A stretch of DNA of 64,000 nt from Streptomyces sp. F001 (GCF_004187715.1 NZ_QZWF01000001.1:806001-870000); one strand, 5' to 3'; counted from the first letter of the stretch, positions 40,700 through 52,083 are shown. A program made the numbers and translations. Notes: generated from the sequence alone by a model not told the origin.

Positions 40700-41385
40700 T
40701 TCGCCGCCTCCCTCCCCTGAGAGGCATTCTCCGTGCTTTCCTGCCCGGCCGCCGCTGCCTCCGCCTCCGCGGACTCCCGGCGGACCGTGACGACCCGCTG
40801 GATCAGGGTGACCAGGCTGCCGACGGCAACGATCCACAGGGCGATGGGCAGCAGTACGTCGATGCCGGGCACGCCGAACTTGTGCATGCCCGCAAGTCCG
40901 GCGGCGACCAGGGAGATCACCAGCCGCTCGGCGCGCTCCACGAGACCGTTGACCGCGACCGGCAGGCCGATCGACTCGCCACGGGCCTTGGTGTACGACA
41001 CCACCTGCCCGCTGGCCAGGCAGAAGATCGACACCGCGCACAGCGCGAGATCGTCGCCGCCGCCCGCGTACCAGAGGGCGAAGCCGCCGAAGATCGCGCC
41101 GTCGGCGACCCGGTCCAGGGTGGAGTCCAGGAAGGCTCCCCAACGGCTGCTGCGGCCCAGCTGGCGGGCCATGTTGCCGTCGACGAGGTCCGAGAACACG
41201 AACAGCGTGATCACGACCGTGCCCCAGAAGAACTCGCCCTGGGGGTAGAAGACCAGCGCGCCCGCCATCACGCCGGCCGTGCCGATCAGCGTGACCGTGT
41301 CCGGGCTCACGCCCCGGCGGATGAGAAACGCGGCGAACGGTGTGAGGACACGCGTGAAGAATGCACGCGCGTACTTGTTCAGCAT
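40696..41385 (-). CDS. pgsA: Phosphatidylinositol phosphate synthase (CDP-alcohol phosphotransferase)
   Basis: Makes phosphatidylinositol phosphate from CDP-diacylglycerol and inositol phosphate. I start at ATG 41385 (MLNKYARAFFTRVLTP), 229 residues. The CDP-alcohol motif DG-x2-AR-x8-G-x3-D-x3-D is complete at 69-93. About six membrane helices are predicted, with an Ala/Glu-rich tail. It is first of the three-gene PIM cluster and diverges from the EF-G-like gene. Confidence 0.92.
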   Translation of the reverse strand: MLNKYARAFFTRVLTPFAAFLIRRGVSPDTVTLIGTAGVMAGALVFYPQGEFFWGTVVITLFVFSDLVDGNMARQLGRSSRWGAFLDSTLDRVADGAIFGGFALWYAGGGDDLALCAVSIFCLASGQVVSYTKARGESIGLPVAVNGLVERAERLVISLVAAGLAGMHKFGVPGIDVLLPIALWIVAVGSLVTLIQRVVTVRRESAEAEAAAAGQESTENASQGREAAK

Positions 41386-41447
41386 GGCCTTCCCGAGGGT
41401 CGGTGTCGCCGCGCGGCCCCTGCTGGCCACCGGCTGGCCCATCGTAG

Positions 41448-41463
41448 CCACGCGCGCGCGTGG
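41448..41463. repeat. 16-bp perfect CG palindrome between pgsA and the EF-G-like gene
   Basis: CCACGCGCGCGCGTGG is self-complementary and lies in the divergent 281-bp intergenic region, about 60 bases before pgsA. It may be chance in such GC-rich DNA. Confidence 0.45.
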
Positions 41464-41666
41464 GCGACGGCCGGGCACCCGTACCCCGTGAGGGGATCCG
41501 GCGTACGGGACGCAACCGCCGGCGGGCGACGCGTTCCGGTCCTTCGTATGGACGCACCGTGACGAGAGTGGAAAGCTCGAAGAACGCGGGCGTCGCCGGA
41601 GCCGCCCCGCACGGGTCCCGCGTGTCCGCGCCCACAGTGACCTCACCGTGCACGGGAGGCAAGGCC

Positions 41667-43865
41667 ATGGGCGACAAGGCGAATGCACACCCCGGAGCCG
41701 CCGGCAGGGCAGTGGCGGCCGACCATCCCGCGTCCGTACGGAATGTGGTGCTGGTCGGCCACTCCGGTTCGGGCAAGACGACTCTGGTGGAGGCTCTCGC
41801 GCTGACCGCGGGAGCGGTGAACCGGGCGGGCCGCGTGGAGGACGGCGGCACCGTTTCCGACTACGACGAGATCGAGCACCGGCAGCAGCGCTCGGTGCAG
41901 CTCTCCCTGGTGCCGGTCGAACAGGACGGCATCAAGGTCAACCTTCTCGACACCCCCGGATACGCCGACTTCGTCGGAGAACTGCGGGCCGGTCTGCGAG
42001 CGGCGGACGCGGCCCTTTTCGTCGTCTCGGCGTCGGACGGCGTGGACGGCTCGACCCGCATGGTGTGGGAGGAGTGCGCGGCCGTCGGCATGCCGCGGGC
42101 CATCGTCGTCACGCATCTGGAGGCCGCGCGGGCGGACTTCGAGGAGATGACACGGATCTGCGCCGAGGCCTTCGGCGGGGACGACCCCGACGCGGTACTG
42201 CCGCTATATCTGCCGCTGCACGGCCCGCAGGGGCCGGACGGGCACGCGCCCGTGACCGGCCTGATCGGGCTGCTGTCGCAGAAGCTCTTCGACTACGCGT
42301 CCGGGGAGCGCAAGGAGTCCGATCCGGACGAGGACCAGCTGCCGCTGATCGAGGAGGCACGCAACCGGCTGATCGAGGGGATCATCGCCGAGAGCGAGGA
42401 CGAGACCCTCATGGACCGGTATCTCGGCGGTGAGCAGATCGACGTCAAGACACTGGTGGAGGACCTGGAACGGGCCGTCGCGCGCGGGACGTTCTTCCCC
42501 GTCCTGGCCGCCGCTCCCGCGGCCGAGGGCGCCCGGCAGGGGCTCGGCACGGTCGAGCTGCTGGAGCTGATCACACGGGGGTTCCCGACCCCGCTGGAGC
42601 ACCCGACGCCCGGCGTCACCACGGTGGACGGCAAGCCACGTGAGCTGAAGCCCTGCGATCCGGACGGTCCGCTGGTCGCGGAGGTCGTGCGGACCTCGTC
42701 CGACCCCTACGTCGGCCGGGTCTCCCTCGTGCGGGTCTTCTCCGGAACGCTGCGGCCGGACGAGACCGTGCACGTCTCCGGGCACGGACTGACCGACCGG
42801 GGCCACGAGGACCACGACGTCGACGAACGCATCGGCGCCGTGTCCACTCCGTTCGGCAAACAGCAGCGCCCGGTGTCGCACTGCGTCGCGGGCGACCTCG
42901 CGTGCGTGGCGAAACTGAGCCGCGCCGAGACCGGCGACACCTTGTCCGCCAAGGACGACCCGCTCCTCATGGAGCCCTGGGACATGCCGGATCCGCTGTT
43001 GCCGCTCGCCATCCAGGCGCACAGCAAGCCGGACGAGGACAAGCTCTCGCAGGGGCTCGCCCGGCTGGTCGCCGAGGACCCGACGATGCGGCTCGAACAG
43101 AACCAGGACACCCATCAGGTGGTGCTGTGGTGCCTGGGCGAGGCGCACGCGGACGTCGCGCTGGAGCGGCTGCGCAGCCGGTACGGCGTCCAGGTCGACG
43201 TCGTACCGCACAAGGTCTCCCTGCGGGAGACGTTCGCGACCAGGTCGGCCGGGCGCGGGCGGCATGTCAAGCAGTCCGGCGGGCACGGGCAGTACGCCAT
43301 CTGCGAGATCGAGGTGGAGCCGCTGCCGGGCGGCTCGGGCATCGAGTTCGTGGACAAGGTCGTCGGGGGCGCGGTGCCGCGCCAGTTCATCCCGTCCGTC
43401 GAGAAGGGCGTACGCGCCCAGGCCGCCAAGGGGGTCGCCGCGGGCAATCCGCTCGTCGACGTCCGGGTCACGCTGCTCGACGGCAAGGCGCACTCCGTGG
43501 ACTCCTCCGACGCCGCCTTCCAGACGGCTGGCGCGCTCGCACTGCGGGAGGCCGCGGCCGACGCGAAGATCCATCTCCTGGAGCCGGTGGCCGAGGTGAG
43601 CGTCCTGGTCGGCGACGAGTACGTGGGCGCCGTGATGAGCGACCTGTCCGGGCGGCGCGGCCGTGTGCTGGGCACGGAGCAGACGGCCGGCGGTCGCACC
43701 CTCGTCCGGGCCGAGGTGCCCGAGATCGAGATCGGGCGGTACGCGGTCGATCTGCGCTCGCTGTCGCACGGCACCGCACGCTTCAACCGGCGATACGCCC
43801 GGCACGACCCCATGCCGGCTCAAGTCGCCGAGCGGCTACGGAAACAGGAGCAGGAGGCGTCCTAG
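41667..43865 (+). CDS. Elongation factor G-like protein (FusA2 type)
   Basis: A 732-residue paralogue of EF-G, not the canonical fusA. ATG 41667 follows GGGAGG. The P-loop is GHSGSGKT at 31-38, a variant of the usual GHVDAGKT; G3 is DTPGYAD at 95-101. The G4 site that normally reads NKxD reads THLE (149-152), so guanine recognition may be weak or different. Domains II to V of EF-G follow (GSGIEFVDKVVGGAVPRQFIPSVEKG, LREAAADAK). Such proteins occur in many actinomycetes; the function is unsettled. It has its own terminator. Confidence 0.9.
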   Translation: MGDKANAHPGAAGRAVAADHPASVRNVVLVGHSGSGKTTLVEALALTAGAVNRAGRVEDGGTVSDYDEIEHRQQRSVQLSLVPVEQDGIKVNLLDTPGYADFVGELRAGLRAADAALFVVSASDGVDGSTRMVWEECAAVGMPRAIVVTHLEAARADFEEMTRICAEAFGGDDPDAVLPLYLPLHGPQGPDGHAPVTGLIGLLSQKLFDYASGERKESDPDEDQLPLIEEARNRLIEGIIAESEDETLMDRYLGGEQIDVKTLVEDLERAVARGTFFPVLAAAPAAEGARQGLGTVELLELITRGFPTPLEHPTPGVTTVDGKPRELKPCDPDGPLVAEVVRTSSDPYVGRVSLVRVFSGTLRPDETVHVSGHGLTDRGHEDHDVDERIGAVSTPFGKQQRPVSHCVAGDLACVAKLSRAETGDTLSAKDDPLLMEPWDMPDPLLPLAIQAHSKPDEDKLSQGLARLVAEDPTMRLEQNQDTHQVVLWCLGEAHADVALERLRSRYGVQVDVVPHKVSLRETFATRSAGRGRHVKQSGGHGQYAICEIEVEPLPGGSGIEFVDKVVGGAVPRQFIPSVEKGVRAQAAKGVAAGNPLVDVRVTLLDGKAHSVDSSDAAFQTAGALALREAAADAKIHLLEPVAEVSVLVGDEYVGAVMSDLSGRRGRVLGTEQTAGGRTLVRAEVPEIEIGRYAVDLRSLSHGTARFNRRYARHDPMPAQVAERLRKQEQEAS

Positions 43866-43971
43866 GAAGCGCGGAACAGACGGGGGGCGGCGCGTAGTTG
43901 GTACGGGGGCGCGCGCAAGTGGCTTGCGCTGCAGCCTCCGAGCGGACTGCGCGGTGCGCTGTCCCGTGCGC

Positions 43972-43997
43972 CGGCGGGCGGCTTCGGCCGTCCGCCG
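43972..43997 (+). terminator. Terminator of the EF-G-like gene
   Basis: CGGCGGGCGGC and GCCGTCCGCCG form an 11-bp stem (one G-T wobble) around a UUCG-type tetraloop (TTCG), 106 bases past the stop. Confidence 0.65.
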
Positions 43998-44104
43998 CCG
44001 AATGTCCGTACCTGCGGATACGCTGATGACCTGATCAACAGGTGTGCAGAGCACGGAAGTCGGGAAGGCCGCAGGAGCGACAGTGGCGGCGATCGGGGGC
44101 GGGA

Positions 44105-45766
44105 ATGACCGTTGACAGCGGTTACGCGGACATCTTCGGGCCGCAGGTACCGCGCACGGGCGACGAGGGGCAGACTGCGACGTTCGCGCTGGCCTCTGCG
44201 GCGTACCGGGACAACGAGGTCGAGGAGATACTCAAGGCCAACAACGAGTGGCACGAATCGACCGTGAAACCGGGCCAGAAGTGGGCGAAGATCTTCCGGC
44301 CCAATCTCGGTGAGGCGTTCTCCCGCGCGGTGGTCGACCGGATGCTCGGCTCCGGCCGCAAGCCGCTGATCCAGTCCTTCGGCACCGAACCCCAGGTGGT
44401 CGTCGAGCACTGTCTCGCCGCGAACCGCATCCGCCGGCAGCGCGACAACCTGCTCACAGTCGTCATGGTGCTGTGCGGGCTGCTCTTCCTGCCCGGCCTC
44501 CTGGTGTGGCTGATGGTGTTCACGATCCGCTCCACCATCGCCAAGCGCGAGGACAAGCGGGCCTCGACGCTCGCGACCACGCTGCTCGTCGCGGTGGGCG
44601 CGCTCGCCGTGATCTTCCTGGTCCAGATGCCCTTCACGGGATTCTGGGCCTGGTACGCGCGCGCGTCGGTCGTGCTGCCGGTGATCGGCTGGTTCTGGGC
44701 CCGGCAGATCTGCGAGCGCACGGCGAAGGACCTGCGGGAGCGCTGGGACAGCCTGCTCTCGGGCAGCAGCGTCGGCGCGAAGGTGCCCGAGGCGGTGCCG
44801 AGCAGCCCCGGGGAGACCGCGGCCGAACAGTTGCGTCAGTCCCTGGCCCGGCTCAGCGCCGAGCAGCAGTCCAACTCCGTCTTCTACGCCGGGCCCAAGG
44901 GCATACTCGGCATGGGCACGCGCTGGGGCAGCTGGCAGCTCGCCGAGGATCTGGCACCGGCCGATCCCGACCGGGAGATCCATCCCTTCCGCAGCTGGGA
45001 CGTCATACGGTCGATCCACGACCAGCTGCGCATGATGGAGCGCGGTCCGCTGAACACGGGCGGTTTCCCGAAGCCGTCGATACGGCACTGGGTCGTCACG
45101 CCGATCGGGGAGAACGCGAAGGAGGTGTCCCGGCCGGAGGGCACCGATGTGGACGCCTACCAGGTCAAGTCGCACGCCATACAGGACATCTGCAACAAGC
45201 AGCAGTTCGGCAGCGGTGACCGGCACTACCTGGGCGTGCAGTGGACGCTGTGGGAGGGGCAGCTGGTGATCACCATGCTGATCACGGTGACCGTGCTGTA
45301 CGAGACGCTGCGCATCGAGGTCACCGGGCATGCGCTGGGACCCGTGCACGGCCTGTTCACCTCGAAGCCGGCGGCCAAGGAGAAGTCGGTACAGAAGTCG
45401 CTCAAGCGGTGGGAGACGCGGACGGTGAAGCTTCCGCTGGTCGACACCGACGAGGTGGTACGGCTGGCGGCCCGGGCACCTCTGACCTGGTATCCCCCGC
45501 TGCTGAACTGGCTCGGCGGCACCCTCACCCTGCCGGAGCCGTTCGGCCTGCGGCACGCCTGGGCCGACAAGCCCTGGCGCCACCGCTTCATGGCCGACGA
45601 CGCGCTGCGGGCGGCCACACCGGTGCTGCGGGTGGTGCACTCGGCGGCGATCCGGGTCCTCGAGGAGAACGGCGTGGACACGGAGAAGTTCGGCACCCGG
45701 TCGGCGTTCCTCAGCACAGCGATCCAGGACCCGACACCGAAGAAGGCGGACCTTTACGACGCGTAG
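44105..45766 (+). CDS. Large multi-domain membrane protein of unknown function
   Basis: Not recognised beyond being a conserved streptomycete type. The 553 residues have a soluble N-terminal part (1-110). Two clear hydrophobic blocks follow, at about 116-142 (LLTVVMVLCGLLFLPGLLVWLMVF) and 158-200. A long central soluble segment has WDVIRSIHDQL. Another hydrophobic helix lies near 385-400 (LVITMLITVTVLY). The C-terminal domain is soluble and positively charged. No catalytic motif is seen. The start ATG has a G-rich upstream. It follows the EF-G-like gene after its terminator and converges on the HIT gene. Confidence 0.8.
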   Translation: MTVDSGYADIFGPQVPRTGDEGQTATFALASAAYRDNEVEEILKANNEWHESTVKPGQKWAKIFRPNLGEAFSRAVVDRMLGSGRKPLIQSFGTEPQVVVEHCLAANRIRRQRDNLLTVVMVLCGLLFLPGLLVWLMVFTIRSTIAKREDKRASTLATTLLVAVGALAVIFLVQMPFTGFWAWYARASVVLPVIGWFWARQICERTAKDLRERWDSLLSGSSVGAKVPEAVPSSPGETAAEQLRQSLARLSAEQQSNSVFYAGPKGILGMGTRWGSWQLAEDLAPADPDREIHPFRSWDVIRSIHDQLRMMERGPLNTGGFPKPSIRHWVVTPIGENAKEVSRPEGTDVDAYQVKSHAIQDICNKQQFGSGDRHYLGVQWTLWEGQLVITMLITVTVLYETLRIEVTGHALGPVHGLFTSKPAAKEKSVQKSLKRWETRTVKLPLVDTDEVVRLAARAPLTWYPPLLNWLGGTLTLPEPFGLRHAWADKPWRHRFMADDALRAATPVLRVVHSAAIRVLEENGVDTEKFGTRSAFLSTAIQDPTPKKADLYDA

Positions 45767-45801
45767 CCGCCTCGTCACGTCAGGCCGCGGGCAGTCGTAC
45801 C

Positions 45802-45829
45802 TCCCCCAGTGCCTTAAGGGCCTGGGGGA
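45802..45829. terminator. Convergent terminator between the membrane protein and HIT genes
   Basis: TCCCCCAG and CTGGGGGA form an 8-bp perfect stem with an inner CCTTAAGG. It lies in the 163-bp convergent gap. Confidence 0.55.
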
Positions 45830-45929
45830 CCTCCATGGGCGGCACGGGTGGGCGCAGGCGGCACCCCGTCAGCGCCGGGCTGCGCGACGCCCCCGCCACC
45901 CCCACGCCAGGTGGATGAAAACCCGCGGC

Positions 45930-46478
45930 TCACGCGACCGGCCAGGCCTCCGCCAACATCTTGCGCGTATCGGCCAGCAGCTGCGGCAGCACCCGCGTAT
46001 GCCCCACCACCGGCATGAAGTTGGTGTCCCCACCCCAGCGCGGCACGATGTGCTGGTGGAGATGCGCGGCGATCCCGGCCCCGGCCACGGTCCCCTGATT
46101 CATCCCGATGTTGAACCCCTGCGCCCCGGACGCGGCCCGCAACGCCGTCATCGCCTGCTTCGTCAGCGCGGCCAGCTCAACGGTCTCGGGCCCGGTCAGG
46201 TCCGTGTAGTCGGCGACATGCCGATAGGGCACGACCATGAGGTGGCCGCCGTTGTACGGGTACAGGTTCAGCACGGCGTACACCTGCTCACCGCGTCGGA
46301 CGATCAGCCCGTCCTCGTCGGACTTGGCCGGGATGGAGCAGAAGGGGCAGCCGTCGTCGGCCCCCGGACCGGTGGGCTTGTTCTCGCCCTGGATGTACGC
46401 CATCCGGTGGGGCGTCCACAGGCGCTGGAACGCGTCCTGCGTCCCCACTCCGATCTGCTGCTCCGGCTCACTCGTCAT
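45930..46478 (-). CDS. HIT-domain nucleotide hydrolase/transferase
   Basis: The 182-residue protein (ATG 46478, MTSEPEQQIGVG) has the histidine triad HLHQHIVP and the PYNGGHLMVVPYRHV motif. A CPFC zinc pair lies near residue 44. In mycobacteria the equivalent gene lies between thrS and pgsA and is annotated as an ATP adenylyltransferase-like or Ap4A-type protein. Here it has been separated from pgsA by two plus-strand genes. Substrate is unknown. Confidence 0.88.
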   Translation of the reverse strand: MTSEPEQQIGVGTQDAFQRLWTPHRMAYIQGENKPTGPGADDGCPFCSIPAKSDEDGLIVRRGEQVYAVLNLYPYNGGHLMVVPYRHVADYTDLTGPETVELAALTKQAMTALRAASGAQGFNIGMNQGTVAGAGIAAHLHQHIVPRWGGDTNFMPVVGHTRVLPQLLADTRKMLAEAWPVA

Positions 46479-46557
46479 GCTGTGCAGCATATGGCTTCGC
46501 TCGTTCGCGGCGTGTCGCCGGGGGCGCCGCGAAACGGCCCGGGGCCAAGCTGGGCCG

Positions 46558-47220
46558 ATGGACGACGACAGCCGCACGGCCCGCTGGGAGCGGCGGGCGG
46601 AGATCCCGCTCACGGCTGCCTCCCTGCTCTTTCTCGTCTCGTACGGGACTCGGGTCCTGGGCGAAGGGTTGCCCGAGGAGGTGCGAGATCTGTGTCTGGC
46701 AGTGACGTACGCGTCCTGGGCACTTTTCGTCGTCGACTACGCGGTGCGCTGGCGGTTCAGCGGTGAGGGGCTGCACTTCGTCCACCGGCACTGGCTGGAC
46801 TCGCTGGTGGTGCTCCTCCCCCTGCTGCGGCCGGTGCGCATCGTACGGGTCCATGACGCCGTGCAGGACCGCCGGCAGGCGGCACCCCGGCTGCCCGTCC
46901 AGGCGAGGGTGATGATGTACGCGGGCCTGTCGTCCGTGCTGCTGGGCCTCACTGCGGCCCTGTCCGTGTACCACGTCGAGCACACCGCTCCTGGCGCGAC
47001 GATCCGTACGTTCGGCGACGCGCTGTGGTGGGCGGCCTCCACACTGGCGACCGTCGGCTACGGCGACGTCGTCCCGGTGACCCTGCTGGGCCGGCTCGTC
47101 GCGGTGGGCCTGATGGGCTGCGGCCTGGCCCTGCTGGGCGCGGTCGTGGGGTCGTTCTCGTCCTGGCTGATGCAGCGCTTCGCACGGGCCGGGGACGACG
47201 GAGGGCCCCCGGGGAGCTGA
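46558..47220 (+). CDS. Voltage-sensor-like potassium channel
   Basis: The 220-residue protein has the selectivity filter TVGYGD at 165-170, preceded by a pore helix (FGDALWWAASTLA) and followed by the last transmembrane helix. Four earlier hydrophobic segments resemble S1-S4; the fourth ends in RPVRIVRV (91-98), giving arginines like a short voltage sensor. It is therefore closer to the six-helix KvAP-like type than to two-helix KcsA. It diverges from the HIT gene with a 79-bp gap. Confidence 0.88.
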   Translation: MDDDSRTARWERRAEIPLTAASLLFLVSYGTRVLGEGLPEEVRDLCLAVTYASWALFVVDYAVRWRFSGEGLHFVHRHWLDSLVVLLPLLRPVRIVRVHDAVQDRRQAAPRLPVQARVMMYAGLSSVLLGLTAALSVYHVEHTAPGATIRTFGDALWWAASTLATVGYGDVVPVTLLGRLVAVGLMGCGLALLGAVVGSFSSWLMQRFARAGDDGGPPGS

Positions 47221-47236
47221 AATCCCGGAGGCCCTC
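47201..47236. terminator. Convergent terminator at the channel and thrS gene ends
   Basis: GAGGGCC and GGCCCTC pair across the end of the channel gene and the 29-bp gap to thrS. Confidence 0.5.
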
Positions 47237-47249
47237 GGCCGCGTCCGCG

Positions 47250-49226
<1,977 letters not shown>

Positions 49227-49316
49227 CGGTCTCTCCTGACTGAAGATGGATGCGGCGCCATACCGAGAGCGCGCGCAATAAGGGATCGTACCGACCCCGG
49301 ACCACCCCAGGCGAAA

Positions 49317-50534
49317 TCAGTCCCCGCTGCACGCCTCCTCGAAGAAGTCGAGATTCTCCTGCAGCGACTTCATCAGCCGGTCCCGCTCCGCCTCGTCCAC
49401 CTGCACGGGTACGACGCCACAGGCGCCGGTCAGCCGGCGGAAGCCGCCCCTGCTCTCCAGCCGCCCGTGCACCCGCACCGGCAGTCCGACGAGGTGGGCC
49501 TGACCGGCGATCCGGTAGTCCTCCTCGTCCAGCGTCAGCCGGACGTGCGGGATCTCGGCCCCGGCGAGCACCCGCAGCCGTACGGTGCCCTCGCCGCGCC
49601 GCTCCGACCTGCGCATCCGGACCACCTCGCCCGTGATCCGCACCGGCACGGACGGCTCCTCGCGCAGATAGCGGGTCCCGGCCTCGCGCAGCACGGGCAG
49701 GTCGCCCGGCGAGAACTCGACCGCCTCGTCGGGGGCGGCGGCGCCCTCGGGGACTCCGGCGCCCGGCGCCCACTCGACGGCGACCCGGGCGCCCTCCGTC
49801 CCGCGGACGAGGGTGATGAGGGCCTCGGTGAGCTCGCGGCTGACACCGGCCTCGACGGCGCCGTCGAAGGCGTCCATGCCACCGGTGGCCCGCTGGTAGT
49901 CGATGGCCTCGCGGACGGCGTAGAGCGCCTGGTGGAGACGTACGGCGAGCGGGCGCCCCGGGGCGACGGGCACGAACGCGGTGAGGCGGCGGCCGCCGGT
50001 CGCGGCGCCGACCAGGACGCTCTGCAGCATCGAGGCGGCGGCGCGCTTGTGCCGGGCACCGTAGTAGCCGGCACGCGCGCGTGTGGCGAGGGCACCGGCG
50101 AGCAGCATCTGACGGGCAGCGGCGCGCAGCTGTTCCTCGACGGTCCAGGACGCGGCTCCGGCCGGCCCGCTCGGCACGTCCCGCCACCAGCGGATCTCGT
50201 CGCTGGGCACGGTGAGCCCGACCAGCACCTCGCGCGCCGACGGCGTCGCGCTGCGGGAGAGCGCGACGAGCGCCTCGGCGAGCAGGTCCTCGCTGTCGGG
50301 GAAGGCGCGGCTCTCCGGCACGAGCAGGCTGGTGCCGTTGCCGCCGGGCCCCGGCGGCGTCCAGCGGCCGTAGCGTCCGACGGCGCCGCCCCGGCGCTGC
50401 CAGCCGTGCCGGTGCAGCAGCGCGCCGAGCACGGCGGGGTCGACCTGGCCGGGCTCCGGCGGCGGCTCGTTCCACGGGGCCTGGGGATGCGGCCGGACCG
50501 GCCTCGATGGCTCGTCGAGCGGGCGGTGCGTCAC
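49317..50534 (-). CDS. Hypothetical protein coupled to the DUF4365 gene
   Basis: Not recognised as a named family. GTG 50534 overlaps the upstream DUF4365 stop by four bases, giving 405 residues. The N-terminal 60 residues are Pro/Arg-rich. The middle region has a helical segment ([38 protein letters not shown]). The C-terminal 110 residues alternate strands in an OB-like pattern (VRITGEVVRMRRSE, TVRLRVL, GLPVRVHGRLESRGGFRRLTGACG). No active site is evident. The tight coupling argues that it works with the DUF4365 protein. Confidence 0.75.
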   Translation of the reverse strand: MTHRPLDEPSRPVRPHPQAPWNEPPPEPGQVDPAVLGALLHRHGWQRRGGAVGRYGRWTPPGPGGNGTSLLVPESRAFPDSEDLLAEALVALSRSATPSAREVLVGLTVPSDEIRWWRDVPSGPAGAASWTVEEQLRAAARQMLLAGALATRARAGYYGARHKRAAASMLQSVLVGAATGGRRLTAFVPVAPGRPLAVRLHQALYAVREAIDYQRATGGMDAFDGAVEAGVSRELTEALITLVRGTEGARVAVEWAPGAGVPEGAAAPDEAVEFSPGDLPVLREAGTRYLREEPSVPVRITGEVVRMRRSERRGEGTVRLRVLAGAEIPHVRLTLDEEDYRIAGQAHLVGLPVRVHGRLESRGGFRRLTGACGVVPVQVDEAERDRLMKSLQENLDFFEEACSGD

Positions 50535-51097
50535 GGTCTGCCTCCCGTCCCGACCCGCGTCATGATCTCGCACAGCGCCCGGTCGTCGAAGATGCGTGAG
50601 GTCGGTATGCGGACGTTGGTCCGGTGCCGGCCGGTGATGGCGTGCCCGGCGAGGTTGACCCAGTAGCAGCAGTGTCTCAGGTCGAGCCGGTCATGGCTGG
50701 CGCGCAGCCACTCGTCCTGCGACCGCGGGACGAGCATCACGACCAGGATCTTGTGCACCGAGACCGGAGTGCGGGCGAGTTTCGCCAGGTGGTCGTTGTC
50801 GAGCGTGAAGGAGAAGAAACGCCCGGGCGGGTTCGGTGCGATCTGGTACGTGGCCTTGAGCTGCACCTTGATGGTGACCTCGTCGTCGACCGTGTGCCCG
50901 GGCGCGCTGTGGCTGACGTGCCAGTCGATGCCGTTGTCCGGGAAAGGCTGGGAGAGCGAGCAGCCGGCGGCGGCCGCGACGGCGTGCAGATAACCCACCT
51001 GCAGTGTCTCCATGCAGGCGGTGGTGGCGAGTGAACCGCGATGGGGGCCCGTGCGTTCGGGCAGCAGCCCGCCCCGCTCGGGCTGCGCTATCGCCAT
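50531..51097 (-). CDS. DUF4365 protein, PD-(D/E)XK-nuclease-like
   Basis: I use ATG 51097 (MAIAQPERGGLL), preceded by GGAAGG; 188 residues. The pattern PDNGIDWHV (D58) followed about 20 residues later by IKVQLKAT (Q79, K81) is the DUF4365 signature and resembles the D...(E/Q)xK core of restriction-endonuclease-fold proteins. Conserved GYLHAVAAAAG and a C-terminal LRHCCYWVNLAGH also fit. Nuclease activity is an inference. It is the first gene of a two-gene unit and diverges from a DEDD exonuclease gene. Confidence 0.8.
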   Translation of the reverse strand: MAIAQPERGGLLPERTGPHRGSLATTACMETLQVGYLHAVAAAAGCSLSQPFPDNGIDWHVSHSAPGHTVDDEVTIKVQLKATYQIAPNPPGRFFSFTLDNDHLAKLARTPVSVHKILVVMLVPRSQDEWLRASHDRLDLRHCCYWVNLAGHAITGRHRTNVRIPTSRIFDDRALCEIMTRVGTGGRP

Positions 51098-51266
51098 GAC
51101 CAACAGCCTTCCAAGCAAAGTGATGTCCCCGCGAGGGCCCGCTGAACTGCGCGGACCCGTACTTCTGTTGTCTCCTCCCGGCGTACGGCGCAAACGGTCC
51201 GGGTATCACCAAACGGGCAGAAGACGGGGCGTCAGCTGCCATGGGTGAACGAGGAGTTGTGTACGT

Positions 51267-51992
51267 ATGACGTGCTGGTACGAGGGCCCTCTGGCGGCAT
51301 TCGACACGGAGACAACGGGCGTGGACGTCGAGACCGACCGGATCGTGTCGGCCGCCCTCGTCGTCCAGGACGCCCCTGGCACGCGGCCTCGGGTGAGCCA
51401 CTGGCTGGTGAACCCGGGCGTACCCGTACCCGCCGAGGCGACGGCGGTGCACGGGCTGACGGAGGATCACCTGGCGCGCAACGGCCGCTGGCCGGCGCCG
51501 GTGATGCAGGAGATAGCCACCGAGCTGGCCGAACAGGCATCGGCCGGGCGACCGTTGGTGGTGATGAACGCACCGTTCGACCTGACGCTCCTCGACCGTG
51601 AGCTGCGTCGGCACCGGGCCTCGTCGCTGGGCCACTGGTTCGAGTCGGTGCCCCTGCTCGTCCTCGACCCCCGGGTCCTGGACAAGCACCTGGACCGCTA
51701 CCGCAAGGGCCGTCGCACCCTGACCGATCTGTGTGCGCACTACGGCGTCGCCTTGGACGGCGCGCACGACGCGGCCGCGGACGCGCTGGCCGCGCTGGAG
51801 GTCGTACGGGCCATAGGCCGCCGTTTTCCGTCACGGCTGGAACGCCTCACCCCCGCCGAGCTGCATCCCCTGCAGGCGGTGTGGCATGCGGCACAGGCAC
51901 GCGGCCTGCAGGCGTGGTTCGCCCGCAGCGGCAGCGAGGAGGCGGTGGACCCGGCGTGGCCGCTGCGCCCGGACCTGCCGGCGGCGGCGTGA
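51267..51992 (+). CDS. DEDDh-type 3'-5' exonuclease
   Basis: The 241-residue protein has the DnaQ/RNase T-type motifs: FDTETTG at 12-18, NAPFDLTLLDREL near 94 (Exo II) and HDAAADALAAL (Exo III with catalytic histidine). It is the length of a stand-alone exonuclease, with an Ala-rich C-terminal extension of about 60 residues. A GAGGAG lies about 12 bases upstream of the ATG. It is transcribed away from the DUF4365 unit and ends before a tRNA-Val gene. Confidence 0.9.
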   Translation: MTCWYEGPLAAFDTETTGVDVETDRIVSAALVVQDAPGTRPRVSHWLVNPGVPVPAEATAVHGLTEDHLARNGRWPAPVMQEIATELAEQASAGRPLVVMNAPFDLTLLDRELRRHRASSLGHWFESVPLLVLDPRVLDKHLDRYRKGRRTLTDLCAHYGVALDGAHDAAADALAALEVVRAIGRRFPSRLERLTPAELHPLQAVWHAAQARGLQAWFARSGSEEAVDPAWPLRPDLPAAA

Positions 51993-52083
51993 GCCCTGCC
52001 GTTCCGGCCGACATCAACGCCGGCCGCGGGGGGTGTGGGTGGCGAAGCCCCCACTACGCGCGGCGAAGCCGCGCAGAACACGA

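Noticed and set aside
49227..49316. T-box riboswitch upstream of thrS
   Set aside because: No T-box-like TGGNACC sequence or terminator structure is visible in the 90-base leader; nothing similar was seen for alaS or hisS.
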